From Pseudisothecium myosuroides (Eukaryota; Streptophyta; Bryopsida; Hypnales; Lembophyllaceae), in contig OX637289.1 in the NCBI GenBank assembly GCA_951799445.1, forward strand, positions 24,924,245-24,988,244: a stretch of 64,000 nucleotides of DNA, written 5' to 3'. Below the pieces are notes generated by a model. That model was not told the DNA's origin. It did no database searches and worked only from the letters and a program-made list of their open reading frames with translations. A program made the position numbers and the translations under genes. Positions within the stretch are counted from its first letter, which is position 1; each line of letters begins with the position of its first letter. Below, piece after piece: positions 1 through 11,450 of this stretch.

Positions 1-1290
1 TACATTCAAAGAGTGACTTTAGATGGAGATCTTATAATTTATTATATCAATGATTGAATCTTGTTTTATGTTGAAAATAAGATGTATCGTAATTGGTCCA
101 CCAACTATTTACCAAACACATTTAGATAGTATGATTGGATTAATCATAAATAAAATTGGAATGAACTTGAACTTTAATGGAGTTCTATATGTAGTGGTCC
201 AACTTGATTGGGGTTTTCTCTTAGTACCTAGAGCAAATGCTATGATGAGGTACGCTCATCCAAAATCACCACTGTTCCTTTTGCACTAGCTATGTTTGGA
301 CCTTGACTAGTTACCTTCATACCTTCAACACACCACAAACTCTCAAGAATAAGTAATGGAAATTGAAAATTTCTTTGAGACAACCGATAGAAGTTTGAGC
401 ATTCTGTGCTTCAAGGTTGTCTATTTAACCCTTAAACGATAGGTGAAGCCCCTTGGCTTGGTTTAATTTTGAGAGAATTGTTGCCAAAAAATGTTTTATG
501 CATTTTAAAAATGTTTCAACCAACTAAACCCACTTCTACAGTGAATATGGCTTGGCAAACATTGCATGTAGGCTACAAAATCAAAGCACTATTTACTGGC
601 AGCGACCAAACAAATTTTGGGCAAGCTATAAGACCCATGCCCCGCTTCAAGGAGATTTTTTATTCTACTTTGGGCTGCCCGCCAGGTAAGAGAATGTCAT
701 TTAAGGATTAAAGGGAGTGTAGTGGCATGAGTAGGTTCCATATGCTTTCAACTTTGTAAATTCAAAGACTATTATATGAGTGTCAAAAAATTGTGAAAGT
801 ATGCTTTGAATTTATTTTTTCTTGAAGAAGTTACCATTCTTTCCAGTAATCTGGTTTTTTAATCTAGTAGGACAAGAGAAAATGGTGTTTTTGAGTGTTT
901 TTTACTTAGTAGATAGATGTTTTATTCTAGGCAATGGAAAGATCAATTATTGCTAGTATAATGAAATTGTTTGTATTAGTATGCATGAATATAATAAACA
1001 AAATATGGATGGAACTTGAAAAATTCAACCAAAGTGTGCATGTTCATCCCAAAAACAGTGATACCATCCTTAGAATTTCTAACAATTCAACAATTTCATC
1101 CACTCAAAAACATTTGTATCTATAAGGGCTAAATTTGACGCTCTGAAAGTTTATATCTATTTTTGAAGAGCCCTCAAAAATTCTTATACTCTAACCTTAT
1201 TCATCAAATGTCCCCCATTAATAGTCAATTGATCATTACCAAGAGGAATATAGGATAATAATAATAGACTTAAAAAATAATAGCTTAATA
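1..1290. other. AT-rich intergenic DNA, no gene recognised
   Basis: Open frames here are short (up to about 80 codons), show no recognisable domain and lack splice-linked partners. I see no RNA gene and no clear repeat boundary. It probably represents old intergenic sequence that leads into the tandem repeat at 1291. Confidence 0.5.
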
Positions 1291-1810
1291 GACTTACAAT
1301 GAAAAGTGATTTCAAGGTCCATTACTTTACACATTAGGGTTGAATGCCATGAAAATGTTTTGAGGGGTTTGAGGCACTCATCATCCAAGTATTACAAGTG
1401 TCATACAAATCAAGGGCCATGGTGTGGATGCTCTAAAAATGAGAGAACAAATTGCCAAATATTCCTTCAAATTATTATTTTTATTTGCTTTTTGAACAAA
1501 CTACCATGTCACTAAAATATCGTATCGTATTGCATTTATCATCCAAGTTTAACAAGTTTTAGACAAATTGAGGGCCATGGTCTGGATGCTTTCAATATGA
1601 GAGAACAAATTGCCAAATATTCTCTCAAATTATTATTTTTATTTGCTTTTTGAGCAAACTATTGTATCCCTAAAATCCCCCCAGTAGCATCGTAGCAGAC
1701 TTATAATGAAAGGTGATTTCAAGGTCTACTGCTATACCTACTAAGATTGAGTGCCATGAAAATATTTTGAGGGACTTGGAGCACTTATCATCCAAGTTTA
1801 ACGAGTGTTA

Positions 1811-2124
1811 AGGTAGGAGGTCTATGAAGCGACCATCTAAGCGTTGAATTTGAATTTTGGGGAGGTAAAACATCCTGAAATATTTTCCAGTAAATTTTCC
1901 TTGAAAGACAAGTAGAATTGACATCTAATCCAAGTCGTTTCATATTTTTTGGACCTTTGTGGAATTAGTTACAAATTTTTGAAGTTGAAAAAAAGTGGTC
2001 ATTTGTGGTCATCAAAAGCGACCACCTCCTAAAATGTGCATAGTTGGTACATTGAAGAAAGCAAAATGTACCTCTAAGTCATGTTCGCTTTTAATGCCTG
2101 ATCGGAATTCGAGCCTCCTTCCCC
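1811..2124. mobile_element. 314-bp MITE with TTA target duplication (Harbinger-like)
   Basis: The element interrupts the third tandem-repeat unit between its A and B halves. It is flanked by TTA (1808-1810 and 2125-2127). The ends are imperfect inverted repeats, AGGTAGGAGG on the left and CCTCCTTCCCC on the right. Comparison with the other repeat units confirms that the sequence is an insertion. A 3-bp TTA duplication is typical of PIF/Harbinger elements, but the termini are too short and diverged to be sure of the superfamily. No coding capacity. Confidence 0.55.
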
Positions 2125-2262
2125 TTAGACAAATTGAGGGCCACGGTGCTGAATGCTCAAAAAGTGAAAGAACAAATTGCCAAATATTCTCTCAAATTAT
2201 TATTTTTATTTGCTTTTTGAGCAAACTATCATATCTCTAAAATCTCCCCTAGTAGCATCATA

Positions 2263-2498
2263 TAGTAAAACATTTCTTAGAGCACAGTGTTGGGACTATG
2301 CACTAAGAGAGGTTTATGCATTTGGAGAGGTGTGATACTGTTCACTACCTGATGTGGCTTTTAACTACAGGGCCTCCAACCACATGACTTCTAACTACAA
2401 GGCCTCCAAGCACTGTTGAGTAATAAAGGCTTCAAAGTACAATCTCTCTTAGTGCATATTATGCACTAACAGAGTATGCACTAAGAGAGGTTTTACTA
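2263..2498. mobile_element. Emigrant/pogo-like MITE, copy 1
   Basis: The element starts TAGTAAAACATTTCTTAG and ends CTAAGAGAGGTTTTACTA, an imperfect terminal inverted repeat, and is flanked by TA on both sides. The neighbouring repeat unit at about 1690 shows the uninterrupted target (GCATCGTAGCAGACTTAT). Subterminal GCACTAAGAGAGG motifs repeat inside. The TIR type (CAGTAAAACCTCT...) and TA duplication are those of plant Emigrant/Lemi1 pogo-type MITEs. Related copies lie at 36275 and 39980. Confidence 0.75.
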
Positions 2499-2749
2499 TA
2501 GTAGACTTATGATTTCCAGATGATTTCCTGGTGATTTCCGGGTCTATTGCTATACTTACTAGGATTGAGTGCCATGAAAATATTTTGACGCATCCGGAAC
2601 ACTTATCATCCAAGTTTAACATGTGTTAGACGAATTGAAATGCTCAAAAAGTGAAAGAACAAATTGCCAAATATTCTCTCAAATTATTATTTTTAATAGC
2701 AAAACCACCGTACCGCTAAAATCCCCCCACCCCCCACCCCTTCCCCTCT

Positions 2750-3379
2750 CCCGCGCGCTTGGGGCCGGGTCCATCAGCCGTCCGGCAGTCCGCCCGCATT
2801 GGCGCCATCATTCCGACGCCTGCACGGCGTAACCTGCGCTTCCGTGGCCTCACTGCCCTTTCATCCGCTCGCCCCGCCCGAGGAGGACGCAGGCAGCTCA
2901 TCACCAGACTAGAAACTCATCAGCAGCTCTGTCCTTCAGCTTAGGGTTTGCTCCTCCTCCTCTGCCTCAGCAATCTGCGGAGCCTGGCGGGCTTTGACCT
3001 GCTCCTCCTCCTCCTCCTTCTTCCTCGTCCTCCTCCTTCCTCTCCGCTCGCTTGCTTCCCGACATTTGCGACGATCTCTTCGGTCTGGATCTCTCACACA
3101 CTCCCAAACACTTCTTTCCAACTACGCTCCCCGCTTCTTCTTCTTCTTCGTCGTCTCTCTCTCTCTCTCTCCTGCTGCTGCTGCGCGCTGATGAGGCCGT
3201 CGTCGTCTTCGTCGTCGTAAGAAGCTCCCCTTGCGCAATGTGTGTGCAGCAATTCGTCGCCCGGGGCTGATTGTGGCGGAGATCGATCCCAGAGGTTGTT
3301 GGTGGTGGTGTGGCGGTGGCGGCGATGGAGCTTGTTTAGAAAATCGGGGGGACGAGGCGTCTGTCTGTGACGAGGTCCA
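2750..3379 (+). promoter_or_regulatory. GC-rich promoter and CT-rich 5' leader of the PIP5K gene
   Basis: Base composition changes abruptly at about 2720 from AT-rich repeat to GC-rich DNA. Pyrimidine-rich CTCCTC and TCTTCT runs (2950-3180) are typical of plant 5' leaders. Three short upstream open frames precede the proposed start: 3191-3220 (nine codons, mostly Ser), 3238-3270 (ten codons) and 3325-3339 (four codons). They could lower translation of the kinase. The transcription start itself cannot be placed from sequence. Confidence 0.5.
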
Positions 3380-6300
3380 ATGTCTGAAGGCAAGTTGTTG
3401 ATTGATCTTTCCTGATTCTCGGTCGGGTGGTGGTGGTGGTGGTGGTGGTGTGTTTCTTGGTTCGGGAATATAGCGGTGGAATAGCGTGTTTAGGAAATTG
3501 GTTGGAAGGGAACTGTAGGTTGCACGGAAGAGGAGGTGCAGCTTTCGCGCCGGGAAAACGGGTTGGTTTGCGAATTGGATGTGGAATGATCGTGAGTGTC
3601 GGGCAATGATTTTGGCGATTTTTGGCGTCGGGAATGTGTTGGTGAGGAGTTTTGGGAAGTAGTTGTAGCTCCTGAATTTGTTGTCGTGTTCTGGAGGCGT
3701 GTTTGTGGTGACGGTGGTTGGGCAGTGAGCGTGAGCTTGAAGGTAGCGTGTTGGAGGAGGAGCTTTTTAGCGCTGGAAGGGGAATGTTTCCCTAAGTATT
3801 GGTATTTGAAATGAATCGGGAGTGTTAGGCCATGGTTTTCGTCAAAAATGTGTCTCTGGTGTTTTGATCGAAGTTGTGGTAGCTCCTCTAGAATTATTTT
3901 AGTCTACGGGCCTGCTGAAGTGCTCTGATAATTTGTTGTAAGACAATGGTTGGAACTACTTTTTGAAGGTTACCGTAGGTGTAAAGGTAGCACGCAGGAT
4001 TACAGTTTCAACGAAGGAAGAAAAGTTTTCTAAGTAAAGGTTCACGCGTGCGTTTGAATGAATGTCGAAATCGTATGATGTGCGCCGAAAATATGTCCTC
4101 TATGAGTACTAGGTCCTTTACAATTATTGAAGTGTACGGGCCTGCTGCAGTGCTCAAATCATTCACGATTTTCGGGGATGAATTGACCTCGATTGCCTTT
4201 GGAGGTAACTGGTTCTGGAGTTTGATTTTTTGTATTGTTGAGATCATGGTACTGATGTAGGGCTTGCTTTGGGACTTCAGGGCTCAATGAGACTCATAGG
4301 ACGAAGGATGTTGGCACACGCAGCCTTTCTAGAGGAAACGACAGTGGCTTGGCCGCATTGGTAACAACATGTAGCTTAGGTCATGCAGAGGAAGGCAATG
4401 TGGCCCAGCATTCAGTGCAAGGGATACGAAGTCTGATATTTAGTTTTCAGAGACGATCACGGAAACGGGCTGTTGCACCTGAGAAGGCTGTCACCACTCC
4501 TGGTCTCACCTGTATGTCTGGCCCGTTGCCTCATGTGGACACGGACAACGACTTTGATTTGCCAAAACATATTAGAGGCAAATTATATCCCCCGCGCACT
4601 GCTTTTTCGGGGAGTTGTGAGGTGCCTGCTGCTAAAGGTCTCACCTCGGATGACAATGACGAAGCCAAGCACATAGATGGGTCGGGCGATGCCGGGTCGG
4701 CTCCCATCACAGGGGAGAAGGTTCTTTCCAATGGTGACTTCTACGTTGGTACGTGGCAGGGAAGTTTGCCGGAGGGGACAGGCAAGTATTTGTGGGCAGA
4801 TGGGTGCATGTATGAAGGAGAGTGGGGGAGAGGCAAAAAGTCTGGAAAGGGCAAGATCTCATGGCCAACTGGAGCCACTTACGAAGGTGAGTTTGTTGGG
4901 GGTTACATGCATGGGGTTGGCACATACATGGGTATCGGGGGTACTACCTACAAAGGCCAATGGAGTATGAATGTCAAGCATGGTTATGGTCGGAAGAGGT
5001 ACGCCAATGGTGATGTCTACGAAGGGGCTTGGAAACAGGGAGTTCAAGAAGGCGTTGGCAAGTACACTTGGGCGAGTGGAAATGAGTATCATGGGGAATG
5101 GAGAGGGGGTACGATGTGCGGTAAGGGAGTATTAACCTGGGTAAGCGGTGACAAATTTGATGGGCAGTGGTTGGATGGATTGGAGCATGGGCGTGGAATC
5201 TATGTGTGGACAGACAGTAGTTGTTACATTGGTACTTGGAGCAGGGGCCTGAAAGATGGAAAGGGTGTGTTTTATCCTGCTGGCACACGAGATTTGCAAG
5301 CTGTGCGAGGCAGTGAGGCAGTTGGTGGACCTCATAGTCATGCTCATCACAGCGGTGAACTCCGTCCACTGCGGTGGTCTAGAAGTAGGTCTACATCATC
5401 TGAAAAGATTACTCAAGCGGGTGAATTGAATTCCAGAAGCGGGGATCTTTCAAATAGTTTCCAGAGACGATGGAGCTTGGATGCTCCCGTCGAGCGGGGC
5501 TGTGGATCGGAAGGTAACAGTCTCCGAACTACAGATACAATACTGGAAGGTGTGGAGCGGCTTGCGCTGAATGGGGCTGCACCCCTCGCCCCTACGGTAG
5601 TTGTGAGGGAATATGTTCAGGGCGTGCTGATGAGTGAGCTGGTGAAAGAAAACGCGGACTTAGTGGGTCACAAGAAGAGGAGGCCCCGGAGGTCTGTTAG
5701 GGAAGTTAAAAGACCTGGGGAAACTATATTCAAGGGCCATCGCAGCTACGACCTTATGCTGAATTTGCAGCTTGGCATAAGGTATGATATATATTTGAAT
5801 TACATGGTCTGGTTTTTTTGTGATCACTAGACTTGTTCGACTTGTGGAAGATGTCCTCGTTGGTAGGCAATTATATTCAGGAATGTCCTAGGTTTCTTTT
5901 TTGAGCTGGTCCGGAATACTCTTTTGAAATTTTAGGTCTTAAGTAGAATGCCATATAGTGCTCTAGAACCATGAGTAACAATGTGTCCTAGTGTTTGATA
6001 AGAACGTTCATGAAAACTGCGGTGGGATTTGTTTATAGTAGTTCAAGTTTTGATCGTTTTTCACCCGCTTGCTATCTCATGACAGGTATACTGTCGGCAA
6101 GATAACGCCAGAGCCGAGGCATGAGATTGGTCCAAATGATTTTGGACCTCGAGCGAGCATACACATGAATTTTCCAAAATCTGGGACTCCAATGACACCT
6201 ACTCACAACTCATCTGATTTTAAGTGGAAGGATTACTGTCCTATGGTTTTCAGGTGACCTATTCCCTCTTTCTGTTTCTATGCAATTCATTTCTTGGTAT

Positions 6301-8629
6301 GTTTCTTTTTCTGGTTTGACTTGATCTCATCATGTTCCTCTTAATTGTTTTTGTATTTTGTTTGTGTTCTTGCTTCTGTAGGTTTGGGATTTACTGGTCT
6401 TTTTAGAACTGTAGTTTCAGCATTTGATTTTTAGTAACTATGAACTAGGCACTACCGAGGTTAGCAGGATCCATCTTTGTGTTTGGGTCATTGGCAAATC
6501 GCTTTATTGTGCTAGGTTTGAGTTACGTATAATGTGTGAAACCAAATGTGTCATCTATTTGTCACTGTGGAAAGCTTTGGTATTTAGATCCTTTCTCGCA
6601 GATAGGGGAGGCTTGAGCACCATTTCATCTTTGGTGGATAATTGTTTTGGCAGACATCTGCGAGAAATGTTCAAGATTGATGCAGCAGATTACATGTTAT
6701 CTCTGTGTGGGGATGATGCGTTGAGGGAGCTTATTTCACCTGGGAAAAGTGGGAGTGTGTTTTATCTTTCGCATGATGACCGATTCATTATCAAAACTAT
6801 GAAGAAGGCGGAAGTGAAGGTGATCTACCATTTGCCCTGATTTCCTTAGTCGGATTTTAAGCGTATAAGTTTTTGTTTGCAATGCATTCATCTCTGGAAC
6901 GAGGTGGGTGAACACAGTACCTTGAGGGTTATCATCAGAAGCATCTTGGAGATGGTTAATGAAATTTTGAACCCAGTCTACTAAATTCTTCGTATGATTG
7001 TTTTTTCAGGTACTTTTGGGTATGCTGTCAGCATATCATCTTCATGTGAAGACGTACGAGAATACACTTATCACTAAGTTCTTTGGCCTTCATCGCATCA
7101 AGCCATATGGAGGTCAAAAGGTAAACCCGTCGTCCATCAAGTATCTTGTTCATCTAAATTGACTTCTTGCCGTCTCAAACTAATTTTGCAATGTCACTTT
7201 AATCCTGATAGAAGTTTGAGAGTATTGCAGGTGCGGTTTGTAGTGATGGGGAATATGTTCTGTACTGAGCTTCGCATCCATCGGCGATTTGACTTAAAAG
7301 GATCATCACAAGGGCGTTCTGCTGATAAAGTAGAAATTGATGAGACAACCACTTTAAAAGATCTGGATCTTGAATACGAGTTCCGGCTTGACCCGTCCTG
7401 GCGTGACTCACTCCTTCGGTAAAATTTTCTTTACTCCATCCAAATCTTTACTGTACATGTAATTTTGATTTGTCGATATCAAATTTGTTGTTTATCCTGC
7501 CTTTTCCCACCTCCTCTCTTATACTTTTCCAGTAGAATCTTTCTCTACTAATGGATGTGGATTGTGGCAGGCAACTAGAGTACGACTGCAAATTCCTTGA
7601 AACTCGGGGTATTATGGATTATAGTATGTTACTGGGCCTTCACTTCAGGGCACCACAATACAGAGCACCAATGTCTCCTGGCCCTTCCTCTACACCAGAT
7701 GTACCTCCAAGTGAATCATTTGCGAGCACATTGGATGATGGTACCGAAGTTGATCTTACCTTATTTCATTTCCAGCATGATTTTTGCACTTACCTTTGCG
7801 TCCTTTGAAGATGATTGCATGTACTGCTAACTTTTTTCACTTCCGTTGAGGACAGTATATGCTAGCATTTTGGTTGCCTTTTCTTTTGTCATGCAAATCT
7901 CACGTGGATTGGATGTAATCTTAGTCCATGCTTTTCCTTGAATTTATATTCAGTGGAACTGGTTCGGCAAGTGTTTTCCGGCTCATTTTGGTGGAAGTGT
8001 TACGCAGTAATGAAATTTTTGTGGTGTTTGATGTGAAGCCACTGGAGCAGAAGAAGATTGGGCGACAACCAGAGGCTTAGTGCTGGTGGCCCGAGATAAT
8101 TGCCATGGCAGCATCGGGACACCTGGCATGCATATTCGGGGAAGTCCTTTACGAGCTTCAGTGGCGGGAGACCCTGAAGTTGATTTGCTTCTTCCAGGCA
8201 CAGCTCGGTGAGGGTTTTACTTCATTCTTCTTTCACCTCTTTGTGAGTGATTTCCGCACTGTGATTGAACCGATAGTAGGTCCAGCTGATGCGTAATACT
8301 GAAACCTTGATTTGTGTACTGTTTCTTTTGTAAGCAGGTTGAGAATACAACTAGGAGTGAACATGCCTGCAAGAGCTGATCGTGTACATAAAAAGGACAA
8401 TGACGATTTGAAGCCTTCTGAGGGGCAACTGTTTGGAGAGTCGCATGATGTGGTGCTGTATTTTGGCATCATTGATATTCTGCAAAATTACAATCTCAGC
8501 AAACGCATAGAGCATGCGTACAAGGCGTGCCAGTTTGATTCTATCTCGATATCTGCGGTGGAACCCAAATTGTATTCCAAGCGATTTCAAGAGTTTATTC
8601 GGCAGATTTTTCCTCCCACTCAGCTATGA
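3380..8629 (+). CDS. PIP5K: Phosphatidylinositol-4-phosphate 5-kinase with MORN repeats
   Basis: Makes PtdIns(4,5)P2 from PtdIns4P at the plasma membrane. Exons: 3380-3389, 4281-5781, 6086-6253, 6654-6819, 7010-7120, 7231-7418, 7571-7740, 8039-8207, 8338-8629. They total 2,775 bases, exactly 925 codons with the stop. Residues about 158-338 hold roughly eight MORN repeats (YxGxWxxGxxxGxG), typical of plant type B PIP5Ks. The kinase domain runs from about residue 480 to the end. It contains the Lys motif [32 protein letters not shown], the metal-binding IID of YFGIIDIL, and an activation loop beginning [13 protein letters not shown]. The start is inferred: ATG TCT GAA G joins in frame through a GC-AG intron (3390-4280). 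Without that exon the first in-frame ATG is 4514. The segment encoded by exons 7-8 (about 8039-8207) is the least conserved part. Confidence 0.92.
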
Positions 8630-10033
8630 CAGAGACAGCGGTCATACTCGTAAGGTTGCCTTACGAGTAATGGTCGGCAACTGCGGCTCAGAAGTTGACT
8701 CGGAAAGTACCAGTGCTGATTTTGACATCCAAAACGGCCAAGTACTGATCTGGCATTGTGTCGGTTCTGACTGCTACGGAGAAGACCACCTCCATACGGA
8801 GTACACAAAGACCTCCTGATGCAGGGGGTTGGTTGATACCATACAGGGAATATCGCTGCACTCGGTAATACATTGCAGATCAGCCAACTAGTTGGATCCT
8901 CAACGTTGAGGGCAGTCCCTTTGCGTCATTGTTGCCCAGAATTGGTGTGCGCAACAGTGTTGAGGTAATCAATTGTCGCCCAGAATTGGTGTATCGCAGA
9001 GATACAACTCCTTTTTTTATTATTTAGTTCATTGTCAAGGATGTCATCCGGGATCAGACATGATAGACCGTGCTCATCTTGTAGAGCCTTGGAATGATGT
9101 CTTGATGAGAAAAGTAAATGGATGTAGATGTGGATTCGCAAATATTTCTACTCTCATGCCGTCATTCTTCATTATAATTTTGGCTTACGAACGGTTTTTG
9201 ACCCTGGCTCTGGGATTCTATTTTCAACCTCTCTGTTGCCGACTTTGTGGCGGCTGGGTTGATATTTTCATAAAACTTTGTTGCCGTACACTGTATTTTC
9301 CTTTTGAATTTAGTAGCCAGACAAATTCGTTTTATACGGAGTATCTGTCTTGCGTACTCCTGGTTTTTCATTTTTTTGGTTTACAAGTTTGGGTATTGTC
9401 AACCAACAATATGGATTTAGTTGATATTTCTTGGGGAGAGTTGCTTGAAGTCATTTTCAATGAATGTTGTCGGATATACCCTAGAGATATTTTGACTTTC
9501 CTACATGAGCAAATGGCATATCCTTGGATGACTACCGGTATGTTGCTAGTGTATTTTGGCAACTTCTTGCTTCTTTTTCTTGATCTGAAATTAAGTCATA
9601 AAAATGATCTTTTTAAAATTTGAGCTTAACTAATGAAATGAAGCTTATCAAGTCTAGTCTTAGTACAATTTGAAAAATTGAAAAATTCTTAAAATTTAGT
9701 CTTCTTCCCTACTTGAAGGTTAGATTTGATAGAAATTAAGTCATTTTTGTAAGAAAGTGCTACATATCATCTTGTGAATGGTTTGAGGTGACGCGGTCCT
9801 CTGAGAATCAGACCTTTACATATGGTATTGCAATTTGAGCTTTGGATCCATAACCATGGAGTGCTGATTTTGTAGTTTTAGAACGGTATGATAAATTGAT
9901 GTCACCCATGATATTCTTCTCTATAATATTTAATTATGGAGAAAATTATAGACTTTTTAAAATATATTTTGCATTTGATTTGAATTATTTTGACTTGTCA
10001 TTCAATATCTTACAAAAACATTTGAAATATATA
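8630..10033 (+). other. PIP5K 3' region and AT-rich spacer
   Basis: Directly after the kinase stop lies probable 3' UTR. It includes a short direct repeat around GCCCAGAATTGGTGT (8936 and 8978). The long open frame at 8973-9623 begins with TTG, has no known domain and probably reflects chance in the UTR. From about 9640 the sequence is AT-rich without features up to the TA target of the foldback element. Confidence 0.5.
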
Positions 10034-11448
10034 CATTGACTTCCAAAAGTAGTTGGCCACCATATATATCGCTCTCATAAATTGAGAAATTGGAATTATG
10101 AAGTGAAATTTGGACATGTACTGTACAAAAGGGATTCTACCTTCACATGTAATCTCATTTAGAACGGACTATATTTAGACCTCTTATAATTTGAATAAAA
10201 TTTCTATGTAAAAATAAACTTTTTGTAAGAAGTCAAAATGTTTCATTTCTTTTTATAGGAAGAATGTACATCTTGACTAGAATCACAAGTTATAAGTTTC
10301 ATGAATTTTGGATTTTTATTGATTGAAACATTGTTGATAGAAATTTGACCTCAAAATTTTGACTTTTTTATTTTTCACTCCATAAATTGTAAAAGAAATA
10401 TGTTATTGATGTATATAGTTATTTGATGTTATTTTGAGTTTTTATTTTATTTTTTTGCAATTTTCAGAGTGAAAAATAAAAGAATCCAAAATTTGAGGTC
10501 AAATTTCTATCAATAATATTTCAACCAATAAAAACCCAAAATTCATGAAACTTGTATTATGTGATTCTAGTTAACCCCTAAATGCCCAAGGCCTATTTTG
10601 AGCCTCTTGGAATTTGCTCTAAATTGAACAAAAAGACAACATTTTAATAAGTTGAATCAATTTTTTTAAATTGTAACCTTACAAATTCAAACTAGACATG
10701 TTAGAGAACACATAGGAAAAGAAAATACAACAATATCATTTAAGGATTGAAAGATTATAATGTTTGATCATCAAGGTGTTAAAACTATGAAAATCTTTGA
10801 GCTCGCTTTTTGCATGTCAAATCAAAAAAGTTAAAGACCAAAAAAATATGTAGTTGAAGGGCCTAACAAATATAACCCCAATCAATTTATGACTTCTCAA
10901 AATCTACTCTAAATTTTTTTTAAATGAATTTCTAGTGTGATTTTTTCTCCAAAATCTAGTGTATTGGAGGCTCATTTCCAAGAGCTCAACACTACGAAAA
11001 GTCAAGATTGCAATGGGTACCTTTGCACAAAATCTTGAATAGAAAAATCATAATCATTCATTTTCAAAATCGGATTTTTGATGCTAAAACTAGACTTCAA
11101 AAAGAATCTTTCAAAAATATTAAGTATTAAAAATAGCAATTTGGTAAGGTTTTATTTAACTTCAAAGTTTCTTTGACACCACATTTGGGTGCCTTGGGCA
11201 TTTAGGGGTTAAGATGCATATTCTTCCTATAAAAAGAAATGAAACATTTTGACTTCTCACAAAAAATTTATTTTTATATAGAAATTTCATTCAAATTAAA
11301 GAGGTCTAAATATAGTCCATTCTAAATGAAATTACACGTAAAGGTAGAATCCCTTTTGTACAACATGTCCAAATTTCACTTCATAATTCCAATTTCTCAA
11401 TTTATGAGAGTGATTTATATGGTGGCCAACTACTTCTGGGAGTCACTG
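10034..11448. mobile_element. Tc1/mariner-like foldback element with long hairpin arms
   Basis: Left end CATTGACTTCCAAAAGTAG and right end (read inward) CAGTGACTCCCAGAAGTAG, both followed by TTGGCCACC and flanked by TA. This is the termini and TA target style of Tc1/mariner elements. The inverted repeat continues far inside: left arm 10034 to about 10397, right arm about 10459-10574 plus 11209-11448, with a loop of about 60 bp. The right arm is interrupted by a second element (10575-11208). Without it the element would be about 777 bp of nearly pure hairpin. It has no coding capacity and would be mobilised in trans. A transcript would fold into long double-stranded RNA. Confidence 0.8.
10575..11208. 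mobile_element. 634-bp element with TTAA target sites (piggyBac-like MITE)
   Basis: Ends are a perfect 18-bp inverted repeat, CCCCTAAATGCCCAAGGC and its complement, flanked by TTAA on both sides (10571-10574 and 11209-11212). It sits inside the right arm of the foldback element. The mirrored left arm (about 10270-10290) still shows the uninterrupted site, read as CTAG-TCAAG-ATG on the opposite strand. So one TTAA and this insert were added precisely. TTAA duplication with CCC...GGG termini is the signature of piggyBac transposons. No transposase is encoded, so superfamily assignment rests on ends only. Confidence 0.7.
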
Positions 11449-11450
11449 TA

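Larger units (their letters stand above)
1291..2735 (+). repeat. Decayed tandem repeat upstream of the PIP5K gene
   Basis: About four units of roughly 240-260 bp can be followed by eye. Each unit has an A half (key words GATTTCAAGGTC, GAGTGCCATGAAAAT, ATCATCCAAGTTTAAC) and a B half (AGAACAAATTGCCAAATATT, TTTTTATTTGCTTTTTGA, CTAAAATC). Copies start near 1291, 1535 (truncated A half), 1698 and 2500. The third unit is split by two insertions (1811-2124 and 2263-2498). The array ends directly before the GC-rich promoter and leader of the kinase gene. I do not recognise the parent sequence. Confidence 0.8.

Noticed and set aside
4531..5369. Minus-strand frames over the MORN exon
   Set aside because: They are shadows of the repeat-rich PIP5K coding strand.
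8973..9623. 216-codon open frame after PIP5K
   Set aside because: It starts with TTG, has no recognisable domain, is rich in Phe, Leu and Cys in AT-rich DNA, and lies in the probable kinase 3' UTR.
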